Assembly: GCF_943169845.1 (NCBI RefSeq)
Contig: NZ_CALPBW010000012.1
Location: forward strand, 1,935 to 64,157
Source: Peptoniphilus rachelemmaiella
GTDB lineage: Bacteria; Bacillota; Clostridia; Tissierellales; Peptoniphilaceae
Direction of reading: 5' to 3'
Length of the DNA stretch: 62,223 bases
Shown piece after piece: positions 44,453 through 53,037 of this stretch. Under the pieces are notes generated by a model. It ran no database searches. It was not told where the DNA came from and worked only from the letters and a program-made list of their open reading frames with translations. The first letter of the stretch is position 1. Every line of letters starts with the position of its first letter. The position numbers were made by a program, and so were the translations under genes.

Positions 44453-45532
44453 TTACTTCTCTACGGTTTCCAAGTACTCTATCACCATACGATTGATCTC
44501 GAGCAGGGTTTGTGGTGCCTTTCGCTTATCCAAGCCGCCGTCGATTTGATCCGTTAAGATCGGTGAGATCCTCGACAAATCCGTAAGGCCCACATGCCCC
44601 ACGCCTTTCACGTGGCGGTTCTCAAATTTCGGATCCTTCGCCTGAATCAGTTCCTCGTTTCGTGCGTACGTGGGGATCGCCCCCGTCTTTCCCCACAGGG
44701 CGTCGGAATAAATATGCAGAATCGGCCGCGGATAAGGCGTCGGCGTAAATTTGTAGCCATCGCCCTCGACGCCTTCGATGTCTTTCACAAAAGGCGCCTC
44801 CAAAACCACCAGGTCCTTCACATCCTCGGGCCGCGCGCGACCCACGGCCAAAACCGCCCCGCCGCCTAAGGAGTGGCCCGAAAGGATCACTTGTCTTCTG
44901 TCGATCATCCCTTCGTACGCATTGTCGGCTTTGTCGTCAAAAATCTTATCCATAACGAAATCAATGTCTTCGATCCTCGGATCTATCCAGCGGTTCAGAT
45001 CGGCCAAGGCGGTCTCTAAATCCTCAGATCCTTGGGACCGAATGACCTCGTTAAGAAACGTCCTATCCGCAAACACCGTCTTTCCGGTCGACAGTTTGCT
45101 GAAAAATGCGTGATGGGGATGGTCCAAAGACATGACCACATACCCACGGGACGCCAGTTCGCGAAATAAAGTTTCGTTGGACGTGCCCACGCCGAAAGCG
45201 CCGTGAGAAAAGAGAAAGAGGGGATGGGCGCCCTGCCTCATCTTCTCCGGATGGTACACGTGGACGGGGATTTCCCTTTCCTTTCCCTCCGTGGCCATGT
45301 CCGGGTAGGCGGTTTCGTGTTTGTAATACACTGTGTCTACGCGAACCGCCTCGGATCCCGTCGGTGCCGGCGCGGGAAGCACGGGAAAGACCACCCTGAA
45401 AGTCATGCACAAGACGAGGCCGATTTCCAAGACAATCGCCACGGGCTTGGCCCGCCTTTTCGGAAATTTCCGCCTTACAGTAAACAGAAGCAATAAAATT
45501 GAGGCGATCAGAGCCAAGGTCCAAACTGTCAT
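44453..45532 (-). CDS. Alpha/beta hydrolase with N-terminal membrane helices (PAF-acetylhydrolase-like)
   Basis: 359 residues from the ATG at 45532; the GAAGGAG six bases upstream lies inside a longer frame and decides the start. Two transmembrane helices (about 2-18 and 30-50) precede the catalytic domain: LFLFSHGAFGVGTSNE, VVMSLDHPHHAFF, nucleophile ILSGHSLGGGAVL and VKGVGHVGLTDLS with the likely catalytic His. This layout matches chlorophyllase/PAF-acetylhydrolase-like hydrolases of Firmicutes. The substrate is unknown. Confidence 0.82.
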   Translation of the reverse strand: MTVWTLALIASILLLLFTVRRKFPKRRAKPVAIVLEIGLVLCMTFRVVFPVLPAPAPTGSEAVRVDTVYYKHETAYPDMATEGKEREIPVHVYHPEKMRQGAHPLFLFSHGAFGVGTSNETLFRELASRGYVVMSLDHPHHAFFSKLSTGKTVFADRTFLNEVIRSQGSEDLETALADLNRWIDPRIEDIDFVMDKIFDDKADNAYEGMIDRRQVILSGHSLGGGAVLAVGRARPEDVKDLVVLEAPFVKDIEGVEGDGYKFTPTPYPRPILHIYSDALWGKTGAIPTYARNEELIQAKDPKFENRHVKGVGHVGLTDLSRISPILTDQIDGGLDKRKAPQTLLEINRMVIEYLETVEK

Positions 45533-45669
45533 AAGACGCTCCTTCATGTAAAAATCGCGATAAAATGGCGGCAAAATCGTCAAACGTTCCGCCTCCGAAA
45601 AAGAGAATATTAAGAAAGAAAACAAGGGCTAAGGGCGCAACCGCTCCTTATCCCATGGTTCGCGGGGCT

Positions 45670-46371
45670 TTATTTGCTCAAATAGCTGCAGTACACGAGG
45701 GCCACGGCGATGGTCACCAAAGGATAGATCCACGTGGCCAACAGGCTCGGCGCCGCTTGCTCCCGAGAGAAGACGGAGAATGCGTCCACCAGCCCGTGGG
45801 CGACGATGGCGGGCCAAAGACTTTTCGAACGATAGACGACCATGGTCAAGATAAATCCCCAGGCGACGGCAAAGATCACTTGAATAAAGGTCTCCGGAGC
45901 CAATTGCCCGGTAAGTAAATTTACAATGTGGCCAATGCCGAAGGTAATTGACGAAATAATGATGGCCTTTCGATCGTCGTATCGCGAGAGCATGGCCGAA
46001 AACAGCAGACCGCGAAAAATAAATTCTTCCACGTAGCCGATAAGGAGCATGGTCGAAACGGCCACAAGCTGATTCCACCCGGAGTAGACCGGTTCCACGC
46101 CCCCCCACAGATTGCCGGTGGCCAAAAACCACATGGGAATAAAATACAAATACCGCTTGCCATCCTTCGGAAACGGCCGCAACCCGATTTTCTCTGCCAG
46201 GTGATTTCTTTTGACAAAAAGCGTAAGGATCAGGGCGACGATCAAAAGCTCGCCCACCAACCATAGGCTGTCGTCTCCGAAAGCTTCCCTGAGCGGCGCG
46301 GTGACGGCGCAGTAAATGACGATCCACAACAGAGCGAAATACAAGTCATTTTTCGCGTAAAGCTTGTTCAT
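45670..46371 (-). CDS. CPBP-family intramembrane glutamic protease (Abi-like)
   Basis: 233 residues with seven to eight hydrophobic segments. The CPBP (CAAX protease/bacteriocin-processing) motifs are visible: EEFIFRG (EExxxR) in helix 4 and FGIGHIVN (FxxxH) shortly after. Bacterial members have been tied to bacteriocin self-immunity or protein processing, but most are uncharacterised. GGAAGG precedes the ATG. No bacteriocin gene is adjacent. Confidence 0.88.
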   Translation of the reverse strand: MNKLYAKNDLYFALLWIVIYCAVTAPLREAFGDDSLWLVGELLIVALILTLFVKRNHLAEKIGLRPFPKDGKRYLYFIPMWFLATGNLWGGVEPVYSGWNQLVAVSTMLLIGYVEEFIFRGLLFSAMLSRYDDRKAIIISSITFGIGHIVNLLTGQLAPETFIQVIFAVAWGFILTMVVYRSKSLWPAIVAHGLVDAFSVFSREQAAPSLLATWIYPLVTIAVALVYCSYLSK

Positions 46372-46415
46372 TGGCCTTCCTTTCCCGAGTATTTTTTATT
46401 GACAAAACCATCCAC

Positions 46416-47119
46416 TCACCGCGTATAAACATAGCGGCCTTCCTCATCAAGTGGAAGCAGGTGAAAGCCGTCGCAGCGAAAGGCGGCGAAGGTTTTTTCT
46501 TCGAAGGATTCCATGGCGAGAAGGTGCGCCGCCAGTTGGCCGCGGAGTTTTTTGCAGGTGGCGGAGGGGGCGCGCTTTTTCATACTCGGATCCATGTAAA
46601 ATTCCACGTCGATCCACCGGGCCACTTGCTTTTTGTCGATACGCTCGGAAAATTCTTTGGAGGCCAAATTGTAGATACAGCAATCGGCCAGTTTGTCGGT
46701 GAAGTTTTTCTTCTGCAAGCTTTTCAATGACGCGCCATCCACATTCAGGCTTTTGGTGAAATCCAGCCGATAGGGATTGATGGGCGCATCGGGGGCGATG
46801 GGCCGTAAAGGGCGGAAAGAATCCGCACCCTGTCCCGTGCAAATGGCGAGAGGAGGATCTCCCGATCCATTTGGCGAAAGGCGAGGCCCCGATAGGTGTC
46901 CGCCGCCGCTTTCGCCGTGGGAAGCGCCGCCTTTTGGGTGGCGTCGTAGATGATTCGCGCCTGCTCCCCGCTCAGTTGCAGTTGCGCCGCCAGCGCTTCC
47001 AGGCTCATGCGTTGCAAGGCGCCCAGAATTTTTTTCGCCGCCTCGTCCAAAGCGGGCAGTTGATCGCCGAGGGCAAAGTCCATTTCTTTGCTCGGCGAAA
47101 GAATGATGATGCTTTTCAT
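46416..47119 (-). pseudogene. yaaA: yaaA (peroxide-stress protein, UPF0246) broken by a 10-bp deletion
   Basis: From the ATG at 47119 the frame gives the YaaA N-terminus (IIILSPSKEMDF ... DRVRILSALYG), then runs into a false tail and a stop at 46745. The rest of YaaA continues in another frame from LRPIAPDAPINPYRLDF to 46416 (ending LLPLDEEGRYVYTR). At the junction the minus strand reads GCCCTTTACGGCCCATC. Adding one more copy of the 10-mer CCCTTTACGG gives an unbroken ALYGPLRPI, exactly the family consensus. The gene therefore lost one unit of a 10-bp direct repeat. Intact YaaA lowers free iron under peroxide stress and binds DNA. Confidence 0.88.
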
Positions 47120-47133
47120 CGGACACCTTTCCT

Positions 47134-47550
47134 TTACAAGTCTTCCACGTCCACGGTTCTTATGCCTGCTTCCTCGACCATGGCGGCAAAGACGCCTTTT
47201 CCCTTCACCAGCCGCCCGGTGAAGGTGCCGTCGTAGATTTCTTTCACGCCGCAGGAGGGGCTGCGGGACTGAAGGATCGCGAGTTCCGCCCCGGCATCTT
47301 TTATTTTTTTCAGCGCCGCCCGGGCGCCTGTGCGAAATTCCGCATCCACGGAGCGGCCGCTTTTTTGCCGCACCACGCCGCCTACGATTTCCGCGGGATC
47401 CCTCGGCGTGGGCATGCCGCCCATGACTTCGGGGCAGACGGCGACCACAGTGTGGCCCTTTACATAGTCACGCAGCTTGTTTGATTCGTTGTTTCCGCCG
47501 TTGTATTTGCAGTTTTCGCCAAGCAAACAGGCGCTCACGCCAATAATCAT
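47134..47550 (-). CDS. DUF523 family protein (YbbK-like)
   Basis: 138 residues of DUF523: IIGVSACLLGENCKYNGGNN at the N-terminus, VCPEVMGGMPTPRDPAE and the QSRSPSCGV motif, with the family's conserved cysteines all present. A 2-thiouracil desulfidase-like or sulfur-related role is proposed for relatives; not established here. Followed 14 bp later by the broken yaaA, so probably cotranscribed. GGGAG precedes the ATG. Confidence 0.88.
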   Translation of the reverse strand: MIIGVSACLLGENCKYNGGNNESNKLRDYVKGHTVVAVCPEVMGGMPTPRDPAEIVGGVVRQKSGRSVDAEFRTGARAALKKIKDAGAELAILQSRSPSCGVKEIYDGTFTGRLVKGKGVFAAMVEEAGIRTVDVEDL

Positions 47551-47708
47551 CTTCGCTCCCTTTCTGCGTATTTTTTCTTCATTCGTTCTTTATCTATTCA
47601 TATCCTATTGGCCCGGCCCTTACGCCCTTTTTTTTCGAATCCGACAGGGCGAGGGAAATTTACTTTTTCGGAAATGAATGAAATTTACAGACACGCTTCG
47701 CCTAATGT

Positions 47709-47739
47709 ATTGCAATCAGTAAGACATCGAATTACAATA
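47709..47739 (+). promoter_or_regulatory. Promoter and inverted-repeat operator of the first toxin-antitoxin pair
   Basis: TTGCAA (47710-47715), 17-bp spacer, TACAAT (47733-47738). TATTGCAAT at 47709-47717 and ATTACAATA at 47731-47739 form an inverted repeat (8 of 9 pairs) that covers both boxes, as expected for autoregulation by the antitoxin. Confidence 0.75.
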
Positions 47740-47762
47740 TAGGCAATGGGAGGTGTCATCAT

Positions 47763-48062
47763 ATGAAAGATTCCACAGTAAGCGCACGCGTTGAAAATAA
47801 TATAAAAAATGAGGCGGAGGATATTCTGAAGCAGCTCGGAGTTCCCGTCTCTGTCGTCATTAATTCCTTGTACCGCCAGATCATTTATCGTCACGGCATC
47901 CCATTCCCCTTAACTGTTCCGTCAGAACCGAAAACAATGGATACCATGTCGGATGCGGCGCTCGACGAAATGCTTGAACGCAGCTATGCACAATCGGTCC
48001 GCGGCGAAGGCAGACCCATCGGGGATGTGTTCGATGAACTTGAAAAGGGCCTGCAAAAGTGA
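47763..48062 (+). CDS. RelB/DinJ-family antitoxin
   Basis: 99 residues. The N-terminal ribbon-helix-helix (STVSARVENNIKNEAEDILKQLGVPVSVVINSLYRQII) matches RelB/DinJ and should bind the operator upstream; the C-terminal part should neutralise the toxin. GGAGGT lies 7 nt before the ATG. Its stop overlaps the toxin start by four bases (GTGA), the standard arrangement that keeps antitoxin in excess. Confidence 0.9.
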   Translation: MKDSTVSARVENNIKNEAEDILKQLGVPVSVVINSLYRQIIYRHGIPFPLTVPSEPKTMDTMSDAALDEMLERSYAQSVRGEGRPIGDVFDELEKGLQK

Positions 48063-48397
48063 ACAACTATGAAATCATCCTTACGCCGGACGTGGAAGCG
48101 GACCTTCGCGGGATCAAAGATTATATAGCCGAGACTCTGCAGGTGCCCGAGGTCGCCTTAAATTACATCCGATCTCTGCGCAAAGAAATGGAAAGACTTT
48201 CCTACATGGCAGACAGCATGGCACCAGTGGAACGTGAACCGTGGCACGCGAGGGGTGTACGTAAGATCACTTTCAAAAATTTCTATATCTACTACCGACC
48301 GGACGCCGCCTCCGGAAAGGTTTATGTTTTGAATCTAATCTATGCAAGACGCGATCAACTCAAGGCTCTGAAAAATATGGACCTCTATGAAAGATAA
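48059..48397 (+). CDS. RelE/ParE-superfamily toxin
   Basis: 112 residues with a GTG start inside the antitoxin stop. The ParE/RelE fold is recognisable: EIILTPDVEADLRGIKDYIAETL ... MADSMAPVEREPWHARGVRKITFKNFYIYYR ... VLNLIYARRDQLKAL. The YARRD ending resembles the ParE subgroup (gyrase inhibitors) as much as RelE (mRNA interferases), so the target is uncertain. It ends just before a terminator used in both directions. Confidence 0.9.
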   Translation: MNNYEIILTPDVEADLRGIKDYIAETLQVPEVALNYIRSLRKEMERLSYMADSMAPVEREPWHARGVRKITFKNFYIYYRPDAASGKVYVLNLIYARRDQLKALKNMDLYER

Positions 48398-48429
48398 AAA
48401 GCAGTTCTCTACCGGGGAGCTGCTTTTTT
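48396..48429. terminator. Bidirectional terminator between toxin and nicotinamidase
   Basis: AAAAAGCAG / CTGCTTTTTT outer stem with an inner TCTC/GGGA pairing; T-runs on both strands serve the convergent genes. Confidence 0.85.
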
Positions 48430-48459
48430 CGATTGCCGGCGTGTTATATTACGCTGACA

Positions 48460-49017
48460 TCAATCTTCCAAAATCGGAATGTTCCGCTTTTTCAAATCGG
48501 CCAGGTTTTTCTCGTGGTCTTTTTCGTCCACGTAGGCGACGCCGGGAAGGTAAAGGGCGGCGTTCAGGCCCTCTTCCCGAAGGCCCAAAAGGGTTTCGCG
48601 AACGCAGTATTCGCTGGCGAAGCCGGCTACAAGGATGTCGCCTGTGACGAAATCTTTCAGCACGTCGCCGGCAGCGTTGGTCCCCAAACAACCGGAGTAT
48701 TCTTCCACGTCGTCGCAACGGCCTTTTTTAAAGATGTTTTTGTCATTGGGCCGGGCGTCTTCTCGCGACAGGGTGTAAAAGCCTTGGTAGAGACCGGCGC
48801 CTTCGGTATTTTCTACGCAGTGCACGGGCCAAATGCCGCCGTTTTTTTCGAAACTACCGTTGGTGGGGCTGTGCCAATCCGCCGTGTAGACCACGGCCAT
48901 GTCCGGGTTGCTCTCGATCAATTCCACGAGATGCTTCAATGCCTCATCGCTCCCCTTGCAGGCCAAAGAGCCCGAAATAAAATCCACCTGTGCATCCACA
49001 ATAATCAATGTTTTCAT
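48460..49017 (-). CDS. Nicotinamidase / isochorismatase-family hydrolase
   Basis: 185 residues. The catalytic triad is visible: Asp9 (IIVDAQVDF), a lysine near NIFKKG and the cysteine in GFASEYCVRETLL. The zinc-site segment TADWHSPTNGSF and the WPVHC strand fit PncA, which hydrolyses nicotinamide to nicotinate in NAD salvage. ATGCTT-type spacing to the thioesterase gene (12 bp) suggests one unit MFS - thioesterase - nicotinamidase. Confidence 0.85.
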   Translation of the reverse strand: MKTLIIVDAQVDFISGSLACKGSDEALKHLVELIESNPDMAVVYTADWHSPTNGSFEKNGGIWPVHCVENTEGAGLYQGFYTLSREDARPNDKNIFKKGRCDDVEEYSGCLGTNAAGDVLKDFVTGDILVAGFASEYCVRETLLGLREEGLNAALYLPGVAYVDEKDHEKNLADLKKRNIPILED

Positions 49018-49029
49018 GCTTCGCCCCTT

Positions 49030-49497
49030 CTACATATTGTCCTTTACGGCCACGGCCACCATGTGGGCCTCGGCCCGCACGTCCCCCGCCGCTTCCATGA
49101 CCATGTCCACCACCACTTTCCGCTCGCCGATTTCCTTCGCCGTGGCGGTAATGGTGACGGGGCTTTCCATGGGCACGGGCTTTTTAAAGTCGATGGCAAG
49201 ATGGGCCGTAATGAAGCGGCCGATGACCGTGTCCTTTATAAGCTCGAGGCCCTTGTCCCGATGCTTGAAATAGGCCGCGGAGGCCGTGCCGTGGCAGTCG
49301 AAGAGCATGGCGATCATGCCGCCGAAGAGATTTTTCGGCACGCCACCGGTGTATGCCTTCCCCGGCGTAAAGGTGCAGATGCACTTCTCCCCGTCGGGAT
49401 AGGATTTTAAGTGCAAGCCCTCGTCGTTTTTCGGGCCGCATCCCCAACAATGTTGAAATCGCTCGCCGTAGGTTTCCTGAATCGCCAATTTATCCAT
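49030..49497 (-). CDS. PaaI-type hotdog thioesterase
   Basis: 155 residues with a hotdog fold: CWGCGPKNDEGLHLK at the N-terminus, the substrate-channel helix KNLFGGMIAMLFDCHGTASAAY and DFKKPVPMESPVTITA. Relatives hydrolyse acyl-CoA thioesters; the acyl group is unknown. AAGGAGCG precedes the ATG. Confidence 0.82.
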   Translation of the reverse strand: MDKLAIQETYGERFQHCWGCGPKNDEGLHLKSYPDGEKCICTFTPGKAYTGGVPKNLFGGMIAMLFDCHGTASAAYFKHRDKGLELIKDTVIGRFITAHLAIDFKKPVPMESPVTITATAKEIGERKVVVDMVMEAAGDVRAEAHMVAVAVKDNM

Positions 49498-49544
49498 AAT
49501 ACGCTCCTTATCTTTGCAAGTTTATTTGCTTTATCAACTTATTT

Positions 49545-50774
49545 TTACCCCTTCGCCGAAGATTCCATCGCCTTTGCCGCCAAATAAAAGAGGGGCGCCG
49601 CGGCCAATTGGGCGGCCACGGAAACGGCGATCATCAACCCCAAATTCACGTCGTAGAGGCTGCCTAAAAGCCAGCTGCCCATAAACCAAAAGACGCCGAA
49701 GGCGCATTCGAAAATGCCGTAGCCCGTGGCGCGGGCGGATTTGTCCACCATGGTGGCCACGGCAGCTTTCAAGACGGATTCCTGGGCGCCCATGCCCACG
49801 CCCCAAAGGGCGACGCCGAGAAGCAAAAGGGGCAGGGACTCAGCGTAAAAGACGAGAATGGCGAAGGGCGATGCCGCCACCGTGGCCGCGACCAATGCCC
49901 CGACGCCTTTTTTGTCGAAGAGATGGCCGAAAATGACGGCCGCTGCCGCATCCACCAACATGGCTCCCGCGTAAATCAGGGGCAGGGTGCCGGTGGTGAC
50001 GAGACCGCCGTAATGGCCCATGTGCTTGGTGATGTGCATTAAAATCAGGGCGTAGTCCATAAAGCCGAAGGCGAAGAGGCTGATCCCCGCCATATAAATC
50101 TTAAAGGCCCGCTTCAGCTTCAGGGGCTCGTAGACTGTCTTTCCCCCTTCGAATTCTTCCGGATTCGGAAATTTTCTTTTCGTCACGAGGAGCAAAACCA
50201 AGGTCATGGCCCCGGGCACGGCCAAGACGGCGAAGGCCGCGGAATAAAGCTCGGCCTTGGGCAGTCCCGACTTTGCGCTCATGACGGCAAAGAGGAGCAC
50301 CGGCCCCAGAAAGGCCCCGATTTGATCCAGCACCTCCTGAATGGCGAAGCTCCTTCCGGCCCCTTCCCGACTGGCGGCAAAAGACATAATCGTATCCTTC
50401 GCCGGCTTCTTAATGGCCTTGCCCATGCGCTGAATAATCAAAAGCGCCGAGGCGGCCACCCAGCCGTGCTCGCCCACGAGCGCCAGAGCCGGCACCGCGA
50501 GAATGTCCAGCGCATAGCCCCCGATGACCATGGGCCAATACTTTCCCGTCCTGTCCGTGATGGCGCCGAAGACGTAGCGCATGGCGTAGCCCACCAGTTC
50601 CCCGAGGCCCGAGACGAAGCCGATGGTGGCGGCGGAGGCCCCGAGGAAGGAGAGATAGGCCCCCCGCATGCTGGCGGCCCCTTCGTGGGTCATGTCCGAA
50701 AATAAACTGACCATGCCGAACATGAGGATAAAGGTCATGGCCGGCGAGAGCGTGCGACTTTTTTTCACGATCAT
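49545..50774 (-). CDS. MFS transporter
   Basis: 409 residues, about twelve transmembrane helices. The opening MFLMFGMVSLFSDMTHEGAASMRGAYLSFLG-like segment (residues 15-45) with SDMTHEG, the cytoplasmic GAITDRTGKYWPM loop between helices 2 and 3, and VKKPAKDTIMSFA-like charge clusters fit the YfcJ/YceL-like drug/sugar MFS branch. The substrate is unknown. AAAGGAAG precedes the ATG; 48 bp separate it from the thioesterase gene. Confidence 0.88.
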   Translation of the reverse strand: MIVKKSRTLSPAMTFILMFGMVSLFSDMTHEGAASMRGAYLSFLGASAATIGFVSGLGELVGYAMRYVFGAITDRTGKYWPMVIGGYALDILAVPALALVGEHGWVAASALLIIQRMGKAIKKPAKDTIMSFAASREGAGRSFAIQEVLDQIGAFLGPVLLFAVMSAKSGLPKAELYSAAFAVLAVPGAMTLVLLLVTKRKFPNPEEFEGGKTVYEPLKLKRAFKIYMAGISLFAFGFMDYALILMHITKHMGHYGGLVTTGTLPLIYAGAMLVDAAAAVIFGHLFDKKGVGALVAATVAASPFAILVFYAESLPLLLLGVALWGVGMGAQESVLKAAVATMVDKSARATGYGIFECAFGVFWFMGSWLLGSLYDVNLGLMIAVSVAAQLAAAPLFYLAAKAMESSAKG

Positions 50775-50853
50775 CTTCCTTTCTCATTTCATCATAGACC
50801 AAGGATCGGCACCAAACAAGGCGACGGGAAAAAAGTGCGGCAATTCAGCGGAT

Positions 50854-50882
50854 TTTACATTTTATGATGAATCTTCTATAAT
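50854..50882 (+). promoter_or_regulatory. Promoter of the AEC transporter gene
   Basis: TTTACA (50854-50859), 17-bp spacer, TATAAT (50877-50882); leader about 10 nt. Confidence 0.85.
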
Positions 50883-50897
50883 CAAATGGGGGTACTT

Positions 50898-51842
50898 ATG
50901 ACACATTTTTTACTCGGCATCAACATTATTTTTCCCATCTTCTTCGTTCTTTTCGTGGGCTACGGCGCCAAAGAAAAGGGCTTTTTAGACGAGGCCTTCG
51001 TAAAGAAAGCCACCTGGATCGTCTTCTACCTGGCCCTGCCCTTGAAGCTTTTCGATAATATGCGCACCGCCACCATTCGCACCCTCGACGTGCCCTATGT
51101 GGTCTATATTCTTTTAGGCATCTCCATTATCTTCTTCGGCACATGGTTTTTCGCCCGCCTTTTTATTAAAGACCCGAAAAAACTCTCTTCCTTCGTTCAC
51201 TGCGCCTTTCGCTCCAATTTCGTTTACGTGGGCTTTCCCATTTTAGACGCCCTCTTTACCACGCCCTCGGCGGAACACGTGATGATCATCATCGCCTTCG
51301 GCCTCACCCTCTACAATATTTACGCCATTTTTCTACTCACCTACTACAGCGAAGATCCCGATGCGAAAGTGCGCCCCGCCGCCATCGCCTTGAAGGTGTT
51401 GAAAAACCCCATGATCATCGGCATCTTAACGGGCCTTCTCTTCAACTTTCTACATATTCCCGTCTACAAAGGCCTCACCGACGGCATGAACCTCCTCGCC
51501 CGCCTGTCCACGCCCCTGTCTCTGCTGCTTATCGGCGCAAGCCTGGACTTCTCGTCCCTGAAAGACGACCTGGGCCTCATCTTTGCAGCCGCATCCATTC
51601 GCACCGTCCTCGCACCCCTTGCCCTCGTGCCCCTGGGGATCTTGATGGGCATGGGCAAAGTGGAACTGGGCGTCGCCTACGTCTTTTGGTCCACCCCCTG
51701 CGCCATTAACTGCTTTATCTTCGCCCGGGAAATGGGCTCCGACTACCAACTGGCCTCGAAAATCATTACGGCGAGCTTCCTCCTCGCCATCGTCACCTAC
51801 CCCATCGGCATCGGCGCACTTCAGCTCATCGGCATCTTATAA
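50898..51842 (+). CDS. AEC-family transporter (auxin efflux carrier/malate permease type)
   Basis: 314 residues from the ATG at 50898 (GGGGGT upstream). Ten hydrophobic helices in two inverted repeats; family segments include NIIFPIFFVLFVGYGAKEKG, FRSNFVYVGFPILDALF and LLIGASLDFSSLK. Members move malate, malonate or similar organic acids. The substrate is not predictable. Strong short-leader promoter; ends at a good terminator. Confidence 0.9.
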   Translation: MTHFLLGINIIFPIFFVLFVGYGAKEKGFLDEAFVKKATWIVFYLALPLKLFDNMRTATIRTLDVPYVVYILLGISIIFFGTWFFARLFIKDPKKLSSFVHCAFRSNFVYVGFPILDALFTTPSAEHVMIIIAFGLTLYNIYAIFLLTYYSEDPDAKVRPAAIALKVLKNPMIIGILTGLLFNFLHIPVYKGLTDGMNLLARLSTPLSLLLIGASLDFSSLKDDLGLIFAAASIRTVLAPLALVPLGILMGMGKVELGVAYVFWSTPCAINCFIFAREMGSDYQLASKIITASFLLAIVTYPIGIGALQLIGIL

Positions 51843-51855
51843 ATACGCCACACAA

Positions 51856-51890
51856 AAGGCCCCTTGATTTTTCAAGGCGCCTTCTTTTTT
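51856..51890 (+). terminator. Terminator of the AEC transporter gene
   Basis: AAGGC-CCCTTGA / TCAAGG-CGCCTT stem followed by T6. Confidence 0.9.
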
Positions 51891-51930
51891 TTCCGTTTCA
51901 CGGCTCTTTTCAAATTTACATTTGCCGCAC

Positions 51931-51954
51931 AAAAAAACGAGCCCGAAGGCTCGT
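51931..51954 (-). terminator. Terminator of the sigma-amidase operon
   Basis: ACGAGCC / GGCTCGT stem, TTCG loop, seven T on the minus strand. Confidence 0.92.
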
Positions 51955-51988
51955 ATCGTGGAAGGAATCGGTGGGGCGGCGGCGGAAT

Positions 51989-52462
51989 TTAAAGACTTTC
52001 CCAAAAGCCCCACCACTCGGCCCAATTATTTTTGGCCATAGTACCGGGACAAATCTTGCGAGAGGCGTCGAAGTGGCGCACCACGTGATCTTTCGGGATG
52101 CGATAAAAAGCCATAAGCTCCTTTACCAAGCTGCGGGCATAGGCCAAGGCAGCCTTGCGGTCGATGCCTTGATTGATGCAAATCTCCACGCCGATGGAAT
52201 TGCGATTGGTGATGCCGTGCTTTCCGTGGCCGTCGCCGCAATGCCAGGCGGCGTACGCGTCTTCGATGATTTGCACCACGCCCGCATCGTCGACGAAATA
52301 ATGGGCGCTGGCCTTGCGATTGCCGCCGGAGAAATAGCGAAAATGGGCCATGGCATCGGCACCGGCGGCGGGATTGCCCGTGTCGTGGACCACAATGTAG
52401 GCGATGCGCGCGCCGTTTCTCGACGAAAAATTATAGTGAATCAACTGTTTGTTTAGAATCAT
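51989..52462 (-). CDS. N-acetylmuramoyl-L-alanine amidase (Amidase_2), no signal peptide
   Basis: 157 residues, a complete single-domain type 2 amidase: first zinc His in YIVVHDTGN, HYFVDDAGVVQIIED with the Tyr/Glu region, NRNSIGVEICIN and the final HFDASRKICPGTM. It cleaves the lactyl-amide bond between MurNAc and the stem peptide. There is no signal peptide, membrane helix or wall-binding domain, so it resembles a phage-type endolysin that needs a pore or lysis to reach its target. AAGGAGG precedes the ATG, which lies 32 bp inside the upstream sigma gene; the two must share a transcript. Confidence 0.93.
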   Translation of the reverse strand: MILNKQLIHYNFSSRNGARIAYIVVHDTGNPAAGADAMAHFRYFSGGNRKASAHYFVDDAGVVQIIEDAYAAWHCGDGHGKHGITNRNSIGVEICINQGIDRKAALAYARSLVKELMAFYRIPKDHVVRHFDASRKICPGTMAKNNWAEWWGFWESL

Positions 52463-52988
52463 AGATCCTCCTTAAATGCTTCATGGCACGAGACTTTGTG
52501 TTGGCCACCGTTTGATAGGAAATCCCCAGGCGGGCGGAGATTTCCGAAAGAGACAAATGGCAGAAGAAATATAAACTCACCACCGCCCGCTCTCGATGGG
52601 GCAGATCATTGACGATTTGATGCAACGCCTCCGCCCGCTCCAGGAGAATAAAATCCTCCTCCGTGTCCGCCACGTCGGCGACAAGGCCTTCCATTTCCGT
52701 GGTAAGGGGAACGGTGGCCTCCTTTACACTGCGCTTTAAATCGTCCATAAGGAAATAAGAGAGACGCTTCCTGTAAAAAAGATGAAAAGGCACGCCCCGA
52801 TCGGGATCGAAATCCTCCAGGGCATCTAATAAAATCAGATTCGCCTCTCCGTATAAATTATCCGGATCTGTCGCATAAGGCTGAATGCGACGGATCGTGG
52901 CCCGAGTGATGGGCGCGAGATCCACGAGCAATTGGGCCAAAGCCTCGGGATCCCGAGATTTGGCACGAGCGATCATTTGGCTTTCCAT
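52431..52988 (-). CDS. Small sigma-70-family factor (TcdR/UviA/BotR-like size and layout)
   Basis: 185 residues from the ATG at 52988 (AAAGGAG upstream; the frame to 53066 has no site). Region 2 is at about 40-85 (LYGEANLILLDALEDFDP, FHLFYRKRLSYFLMDDLKR) and region 4 at about 130-175 (LPHRERAVVSLYFFCHLSLSEI, LGISYQTVANTKSRAMKHL). Regions 1 and 3 are reduced. Size and layout match the sigma factors of clostridial toxin and bacteriocin loci (TcdR, BotR, UviA) and the SigO-like helpers associated with YvrJ in Bacillus. Its promoter carries two LexA-like boxes. The gene overlaps the amidase gene. Regulon unknown. Confidence 0.88.
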   Translation of the reverse strand: MESQMIARAKSRDPEALAQLLVDLAPITRATIRRIQPYATDPDNLYGEANLILLDALEDFDPDRGVPFHLFYRKRLSYFLMDDLKRSVKEATVPLTTEMEGLVADVADTEEDFILLERAEALHQIVNDLPHRERAVVSLYFFCHLSLSEISARLGISYQTVANTKSRAMKHLRRIYDSKQTVDSL

Positions 52989-53011
52989 AGAGACTCCTTT
53001 CACGATGAAGT

Positions 53012-53025
53012 TGAACAAATGTTTC
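53012..53025 (+). promoter_or_regulatory. LexA (Cheo)-like box downstream of the sigma promoter
   Basis: TGAACAAATGTTTC matches CGAACRNRYGTTYC at all defined positions but the first. It lies just after the predicted transcription start of the sigma gene. Confidence 0.65.
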
Positions 53026-53037
53026 GTTTTTCTTTTT

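Noticed and set aside
48433..49410. Plus-strand open frame of 325 codons across nicotinamidase and thioesterase
   Set aside because: No homology or ribosome site; both minus-strand genes have conserved active sites.
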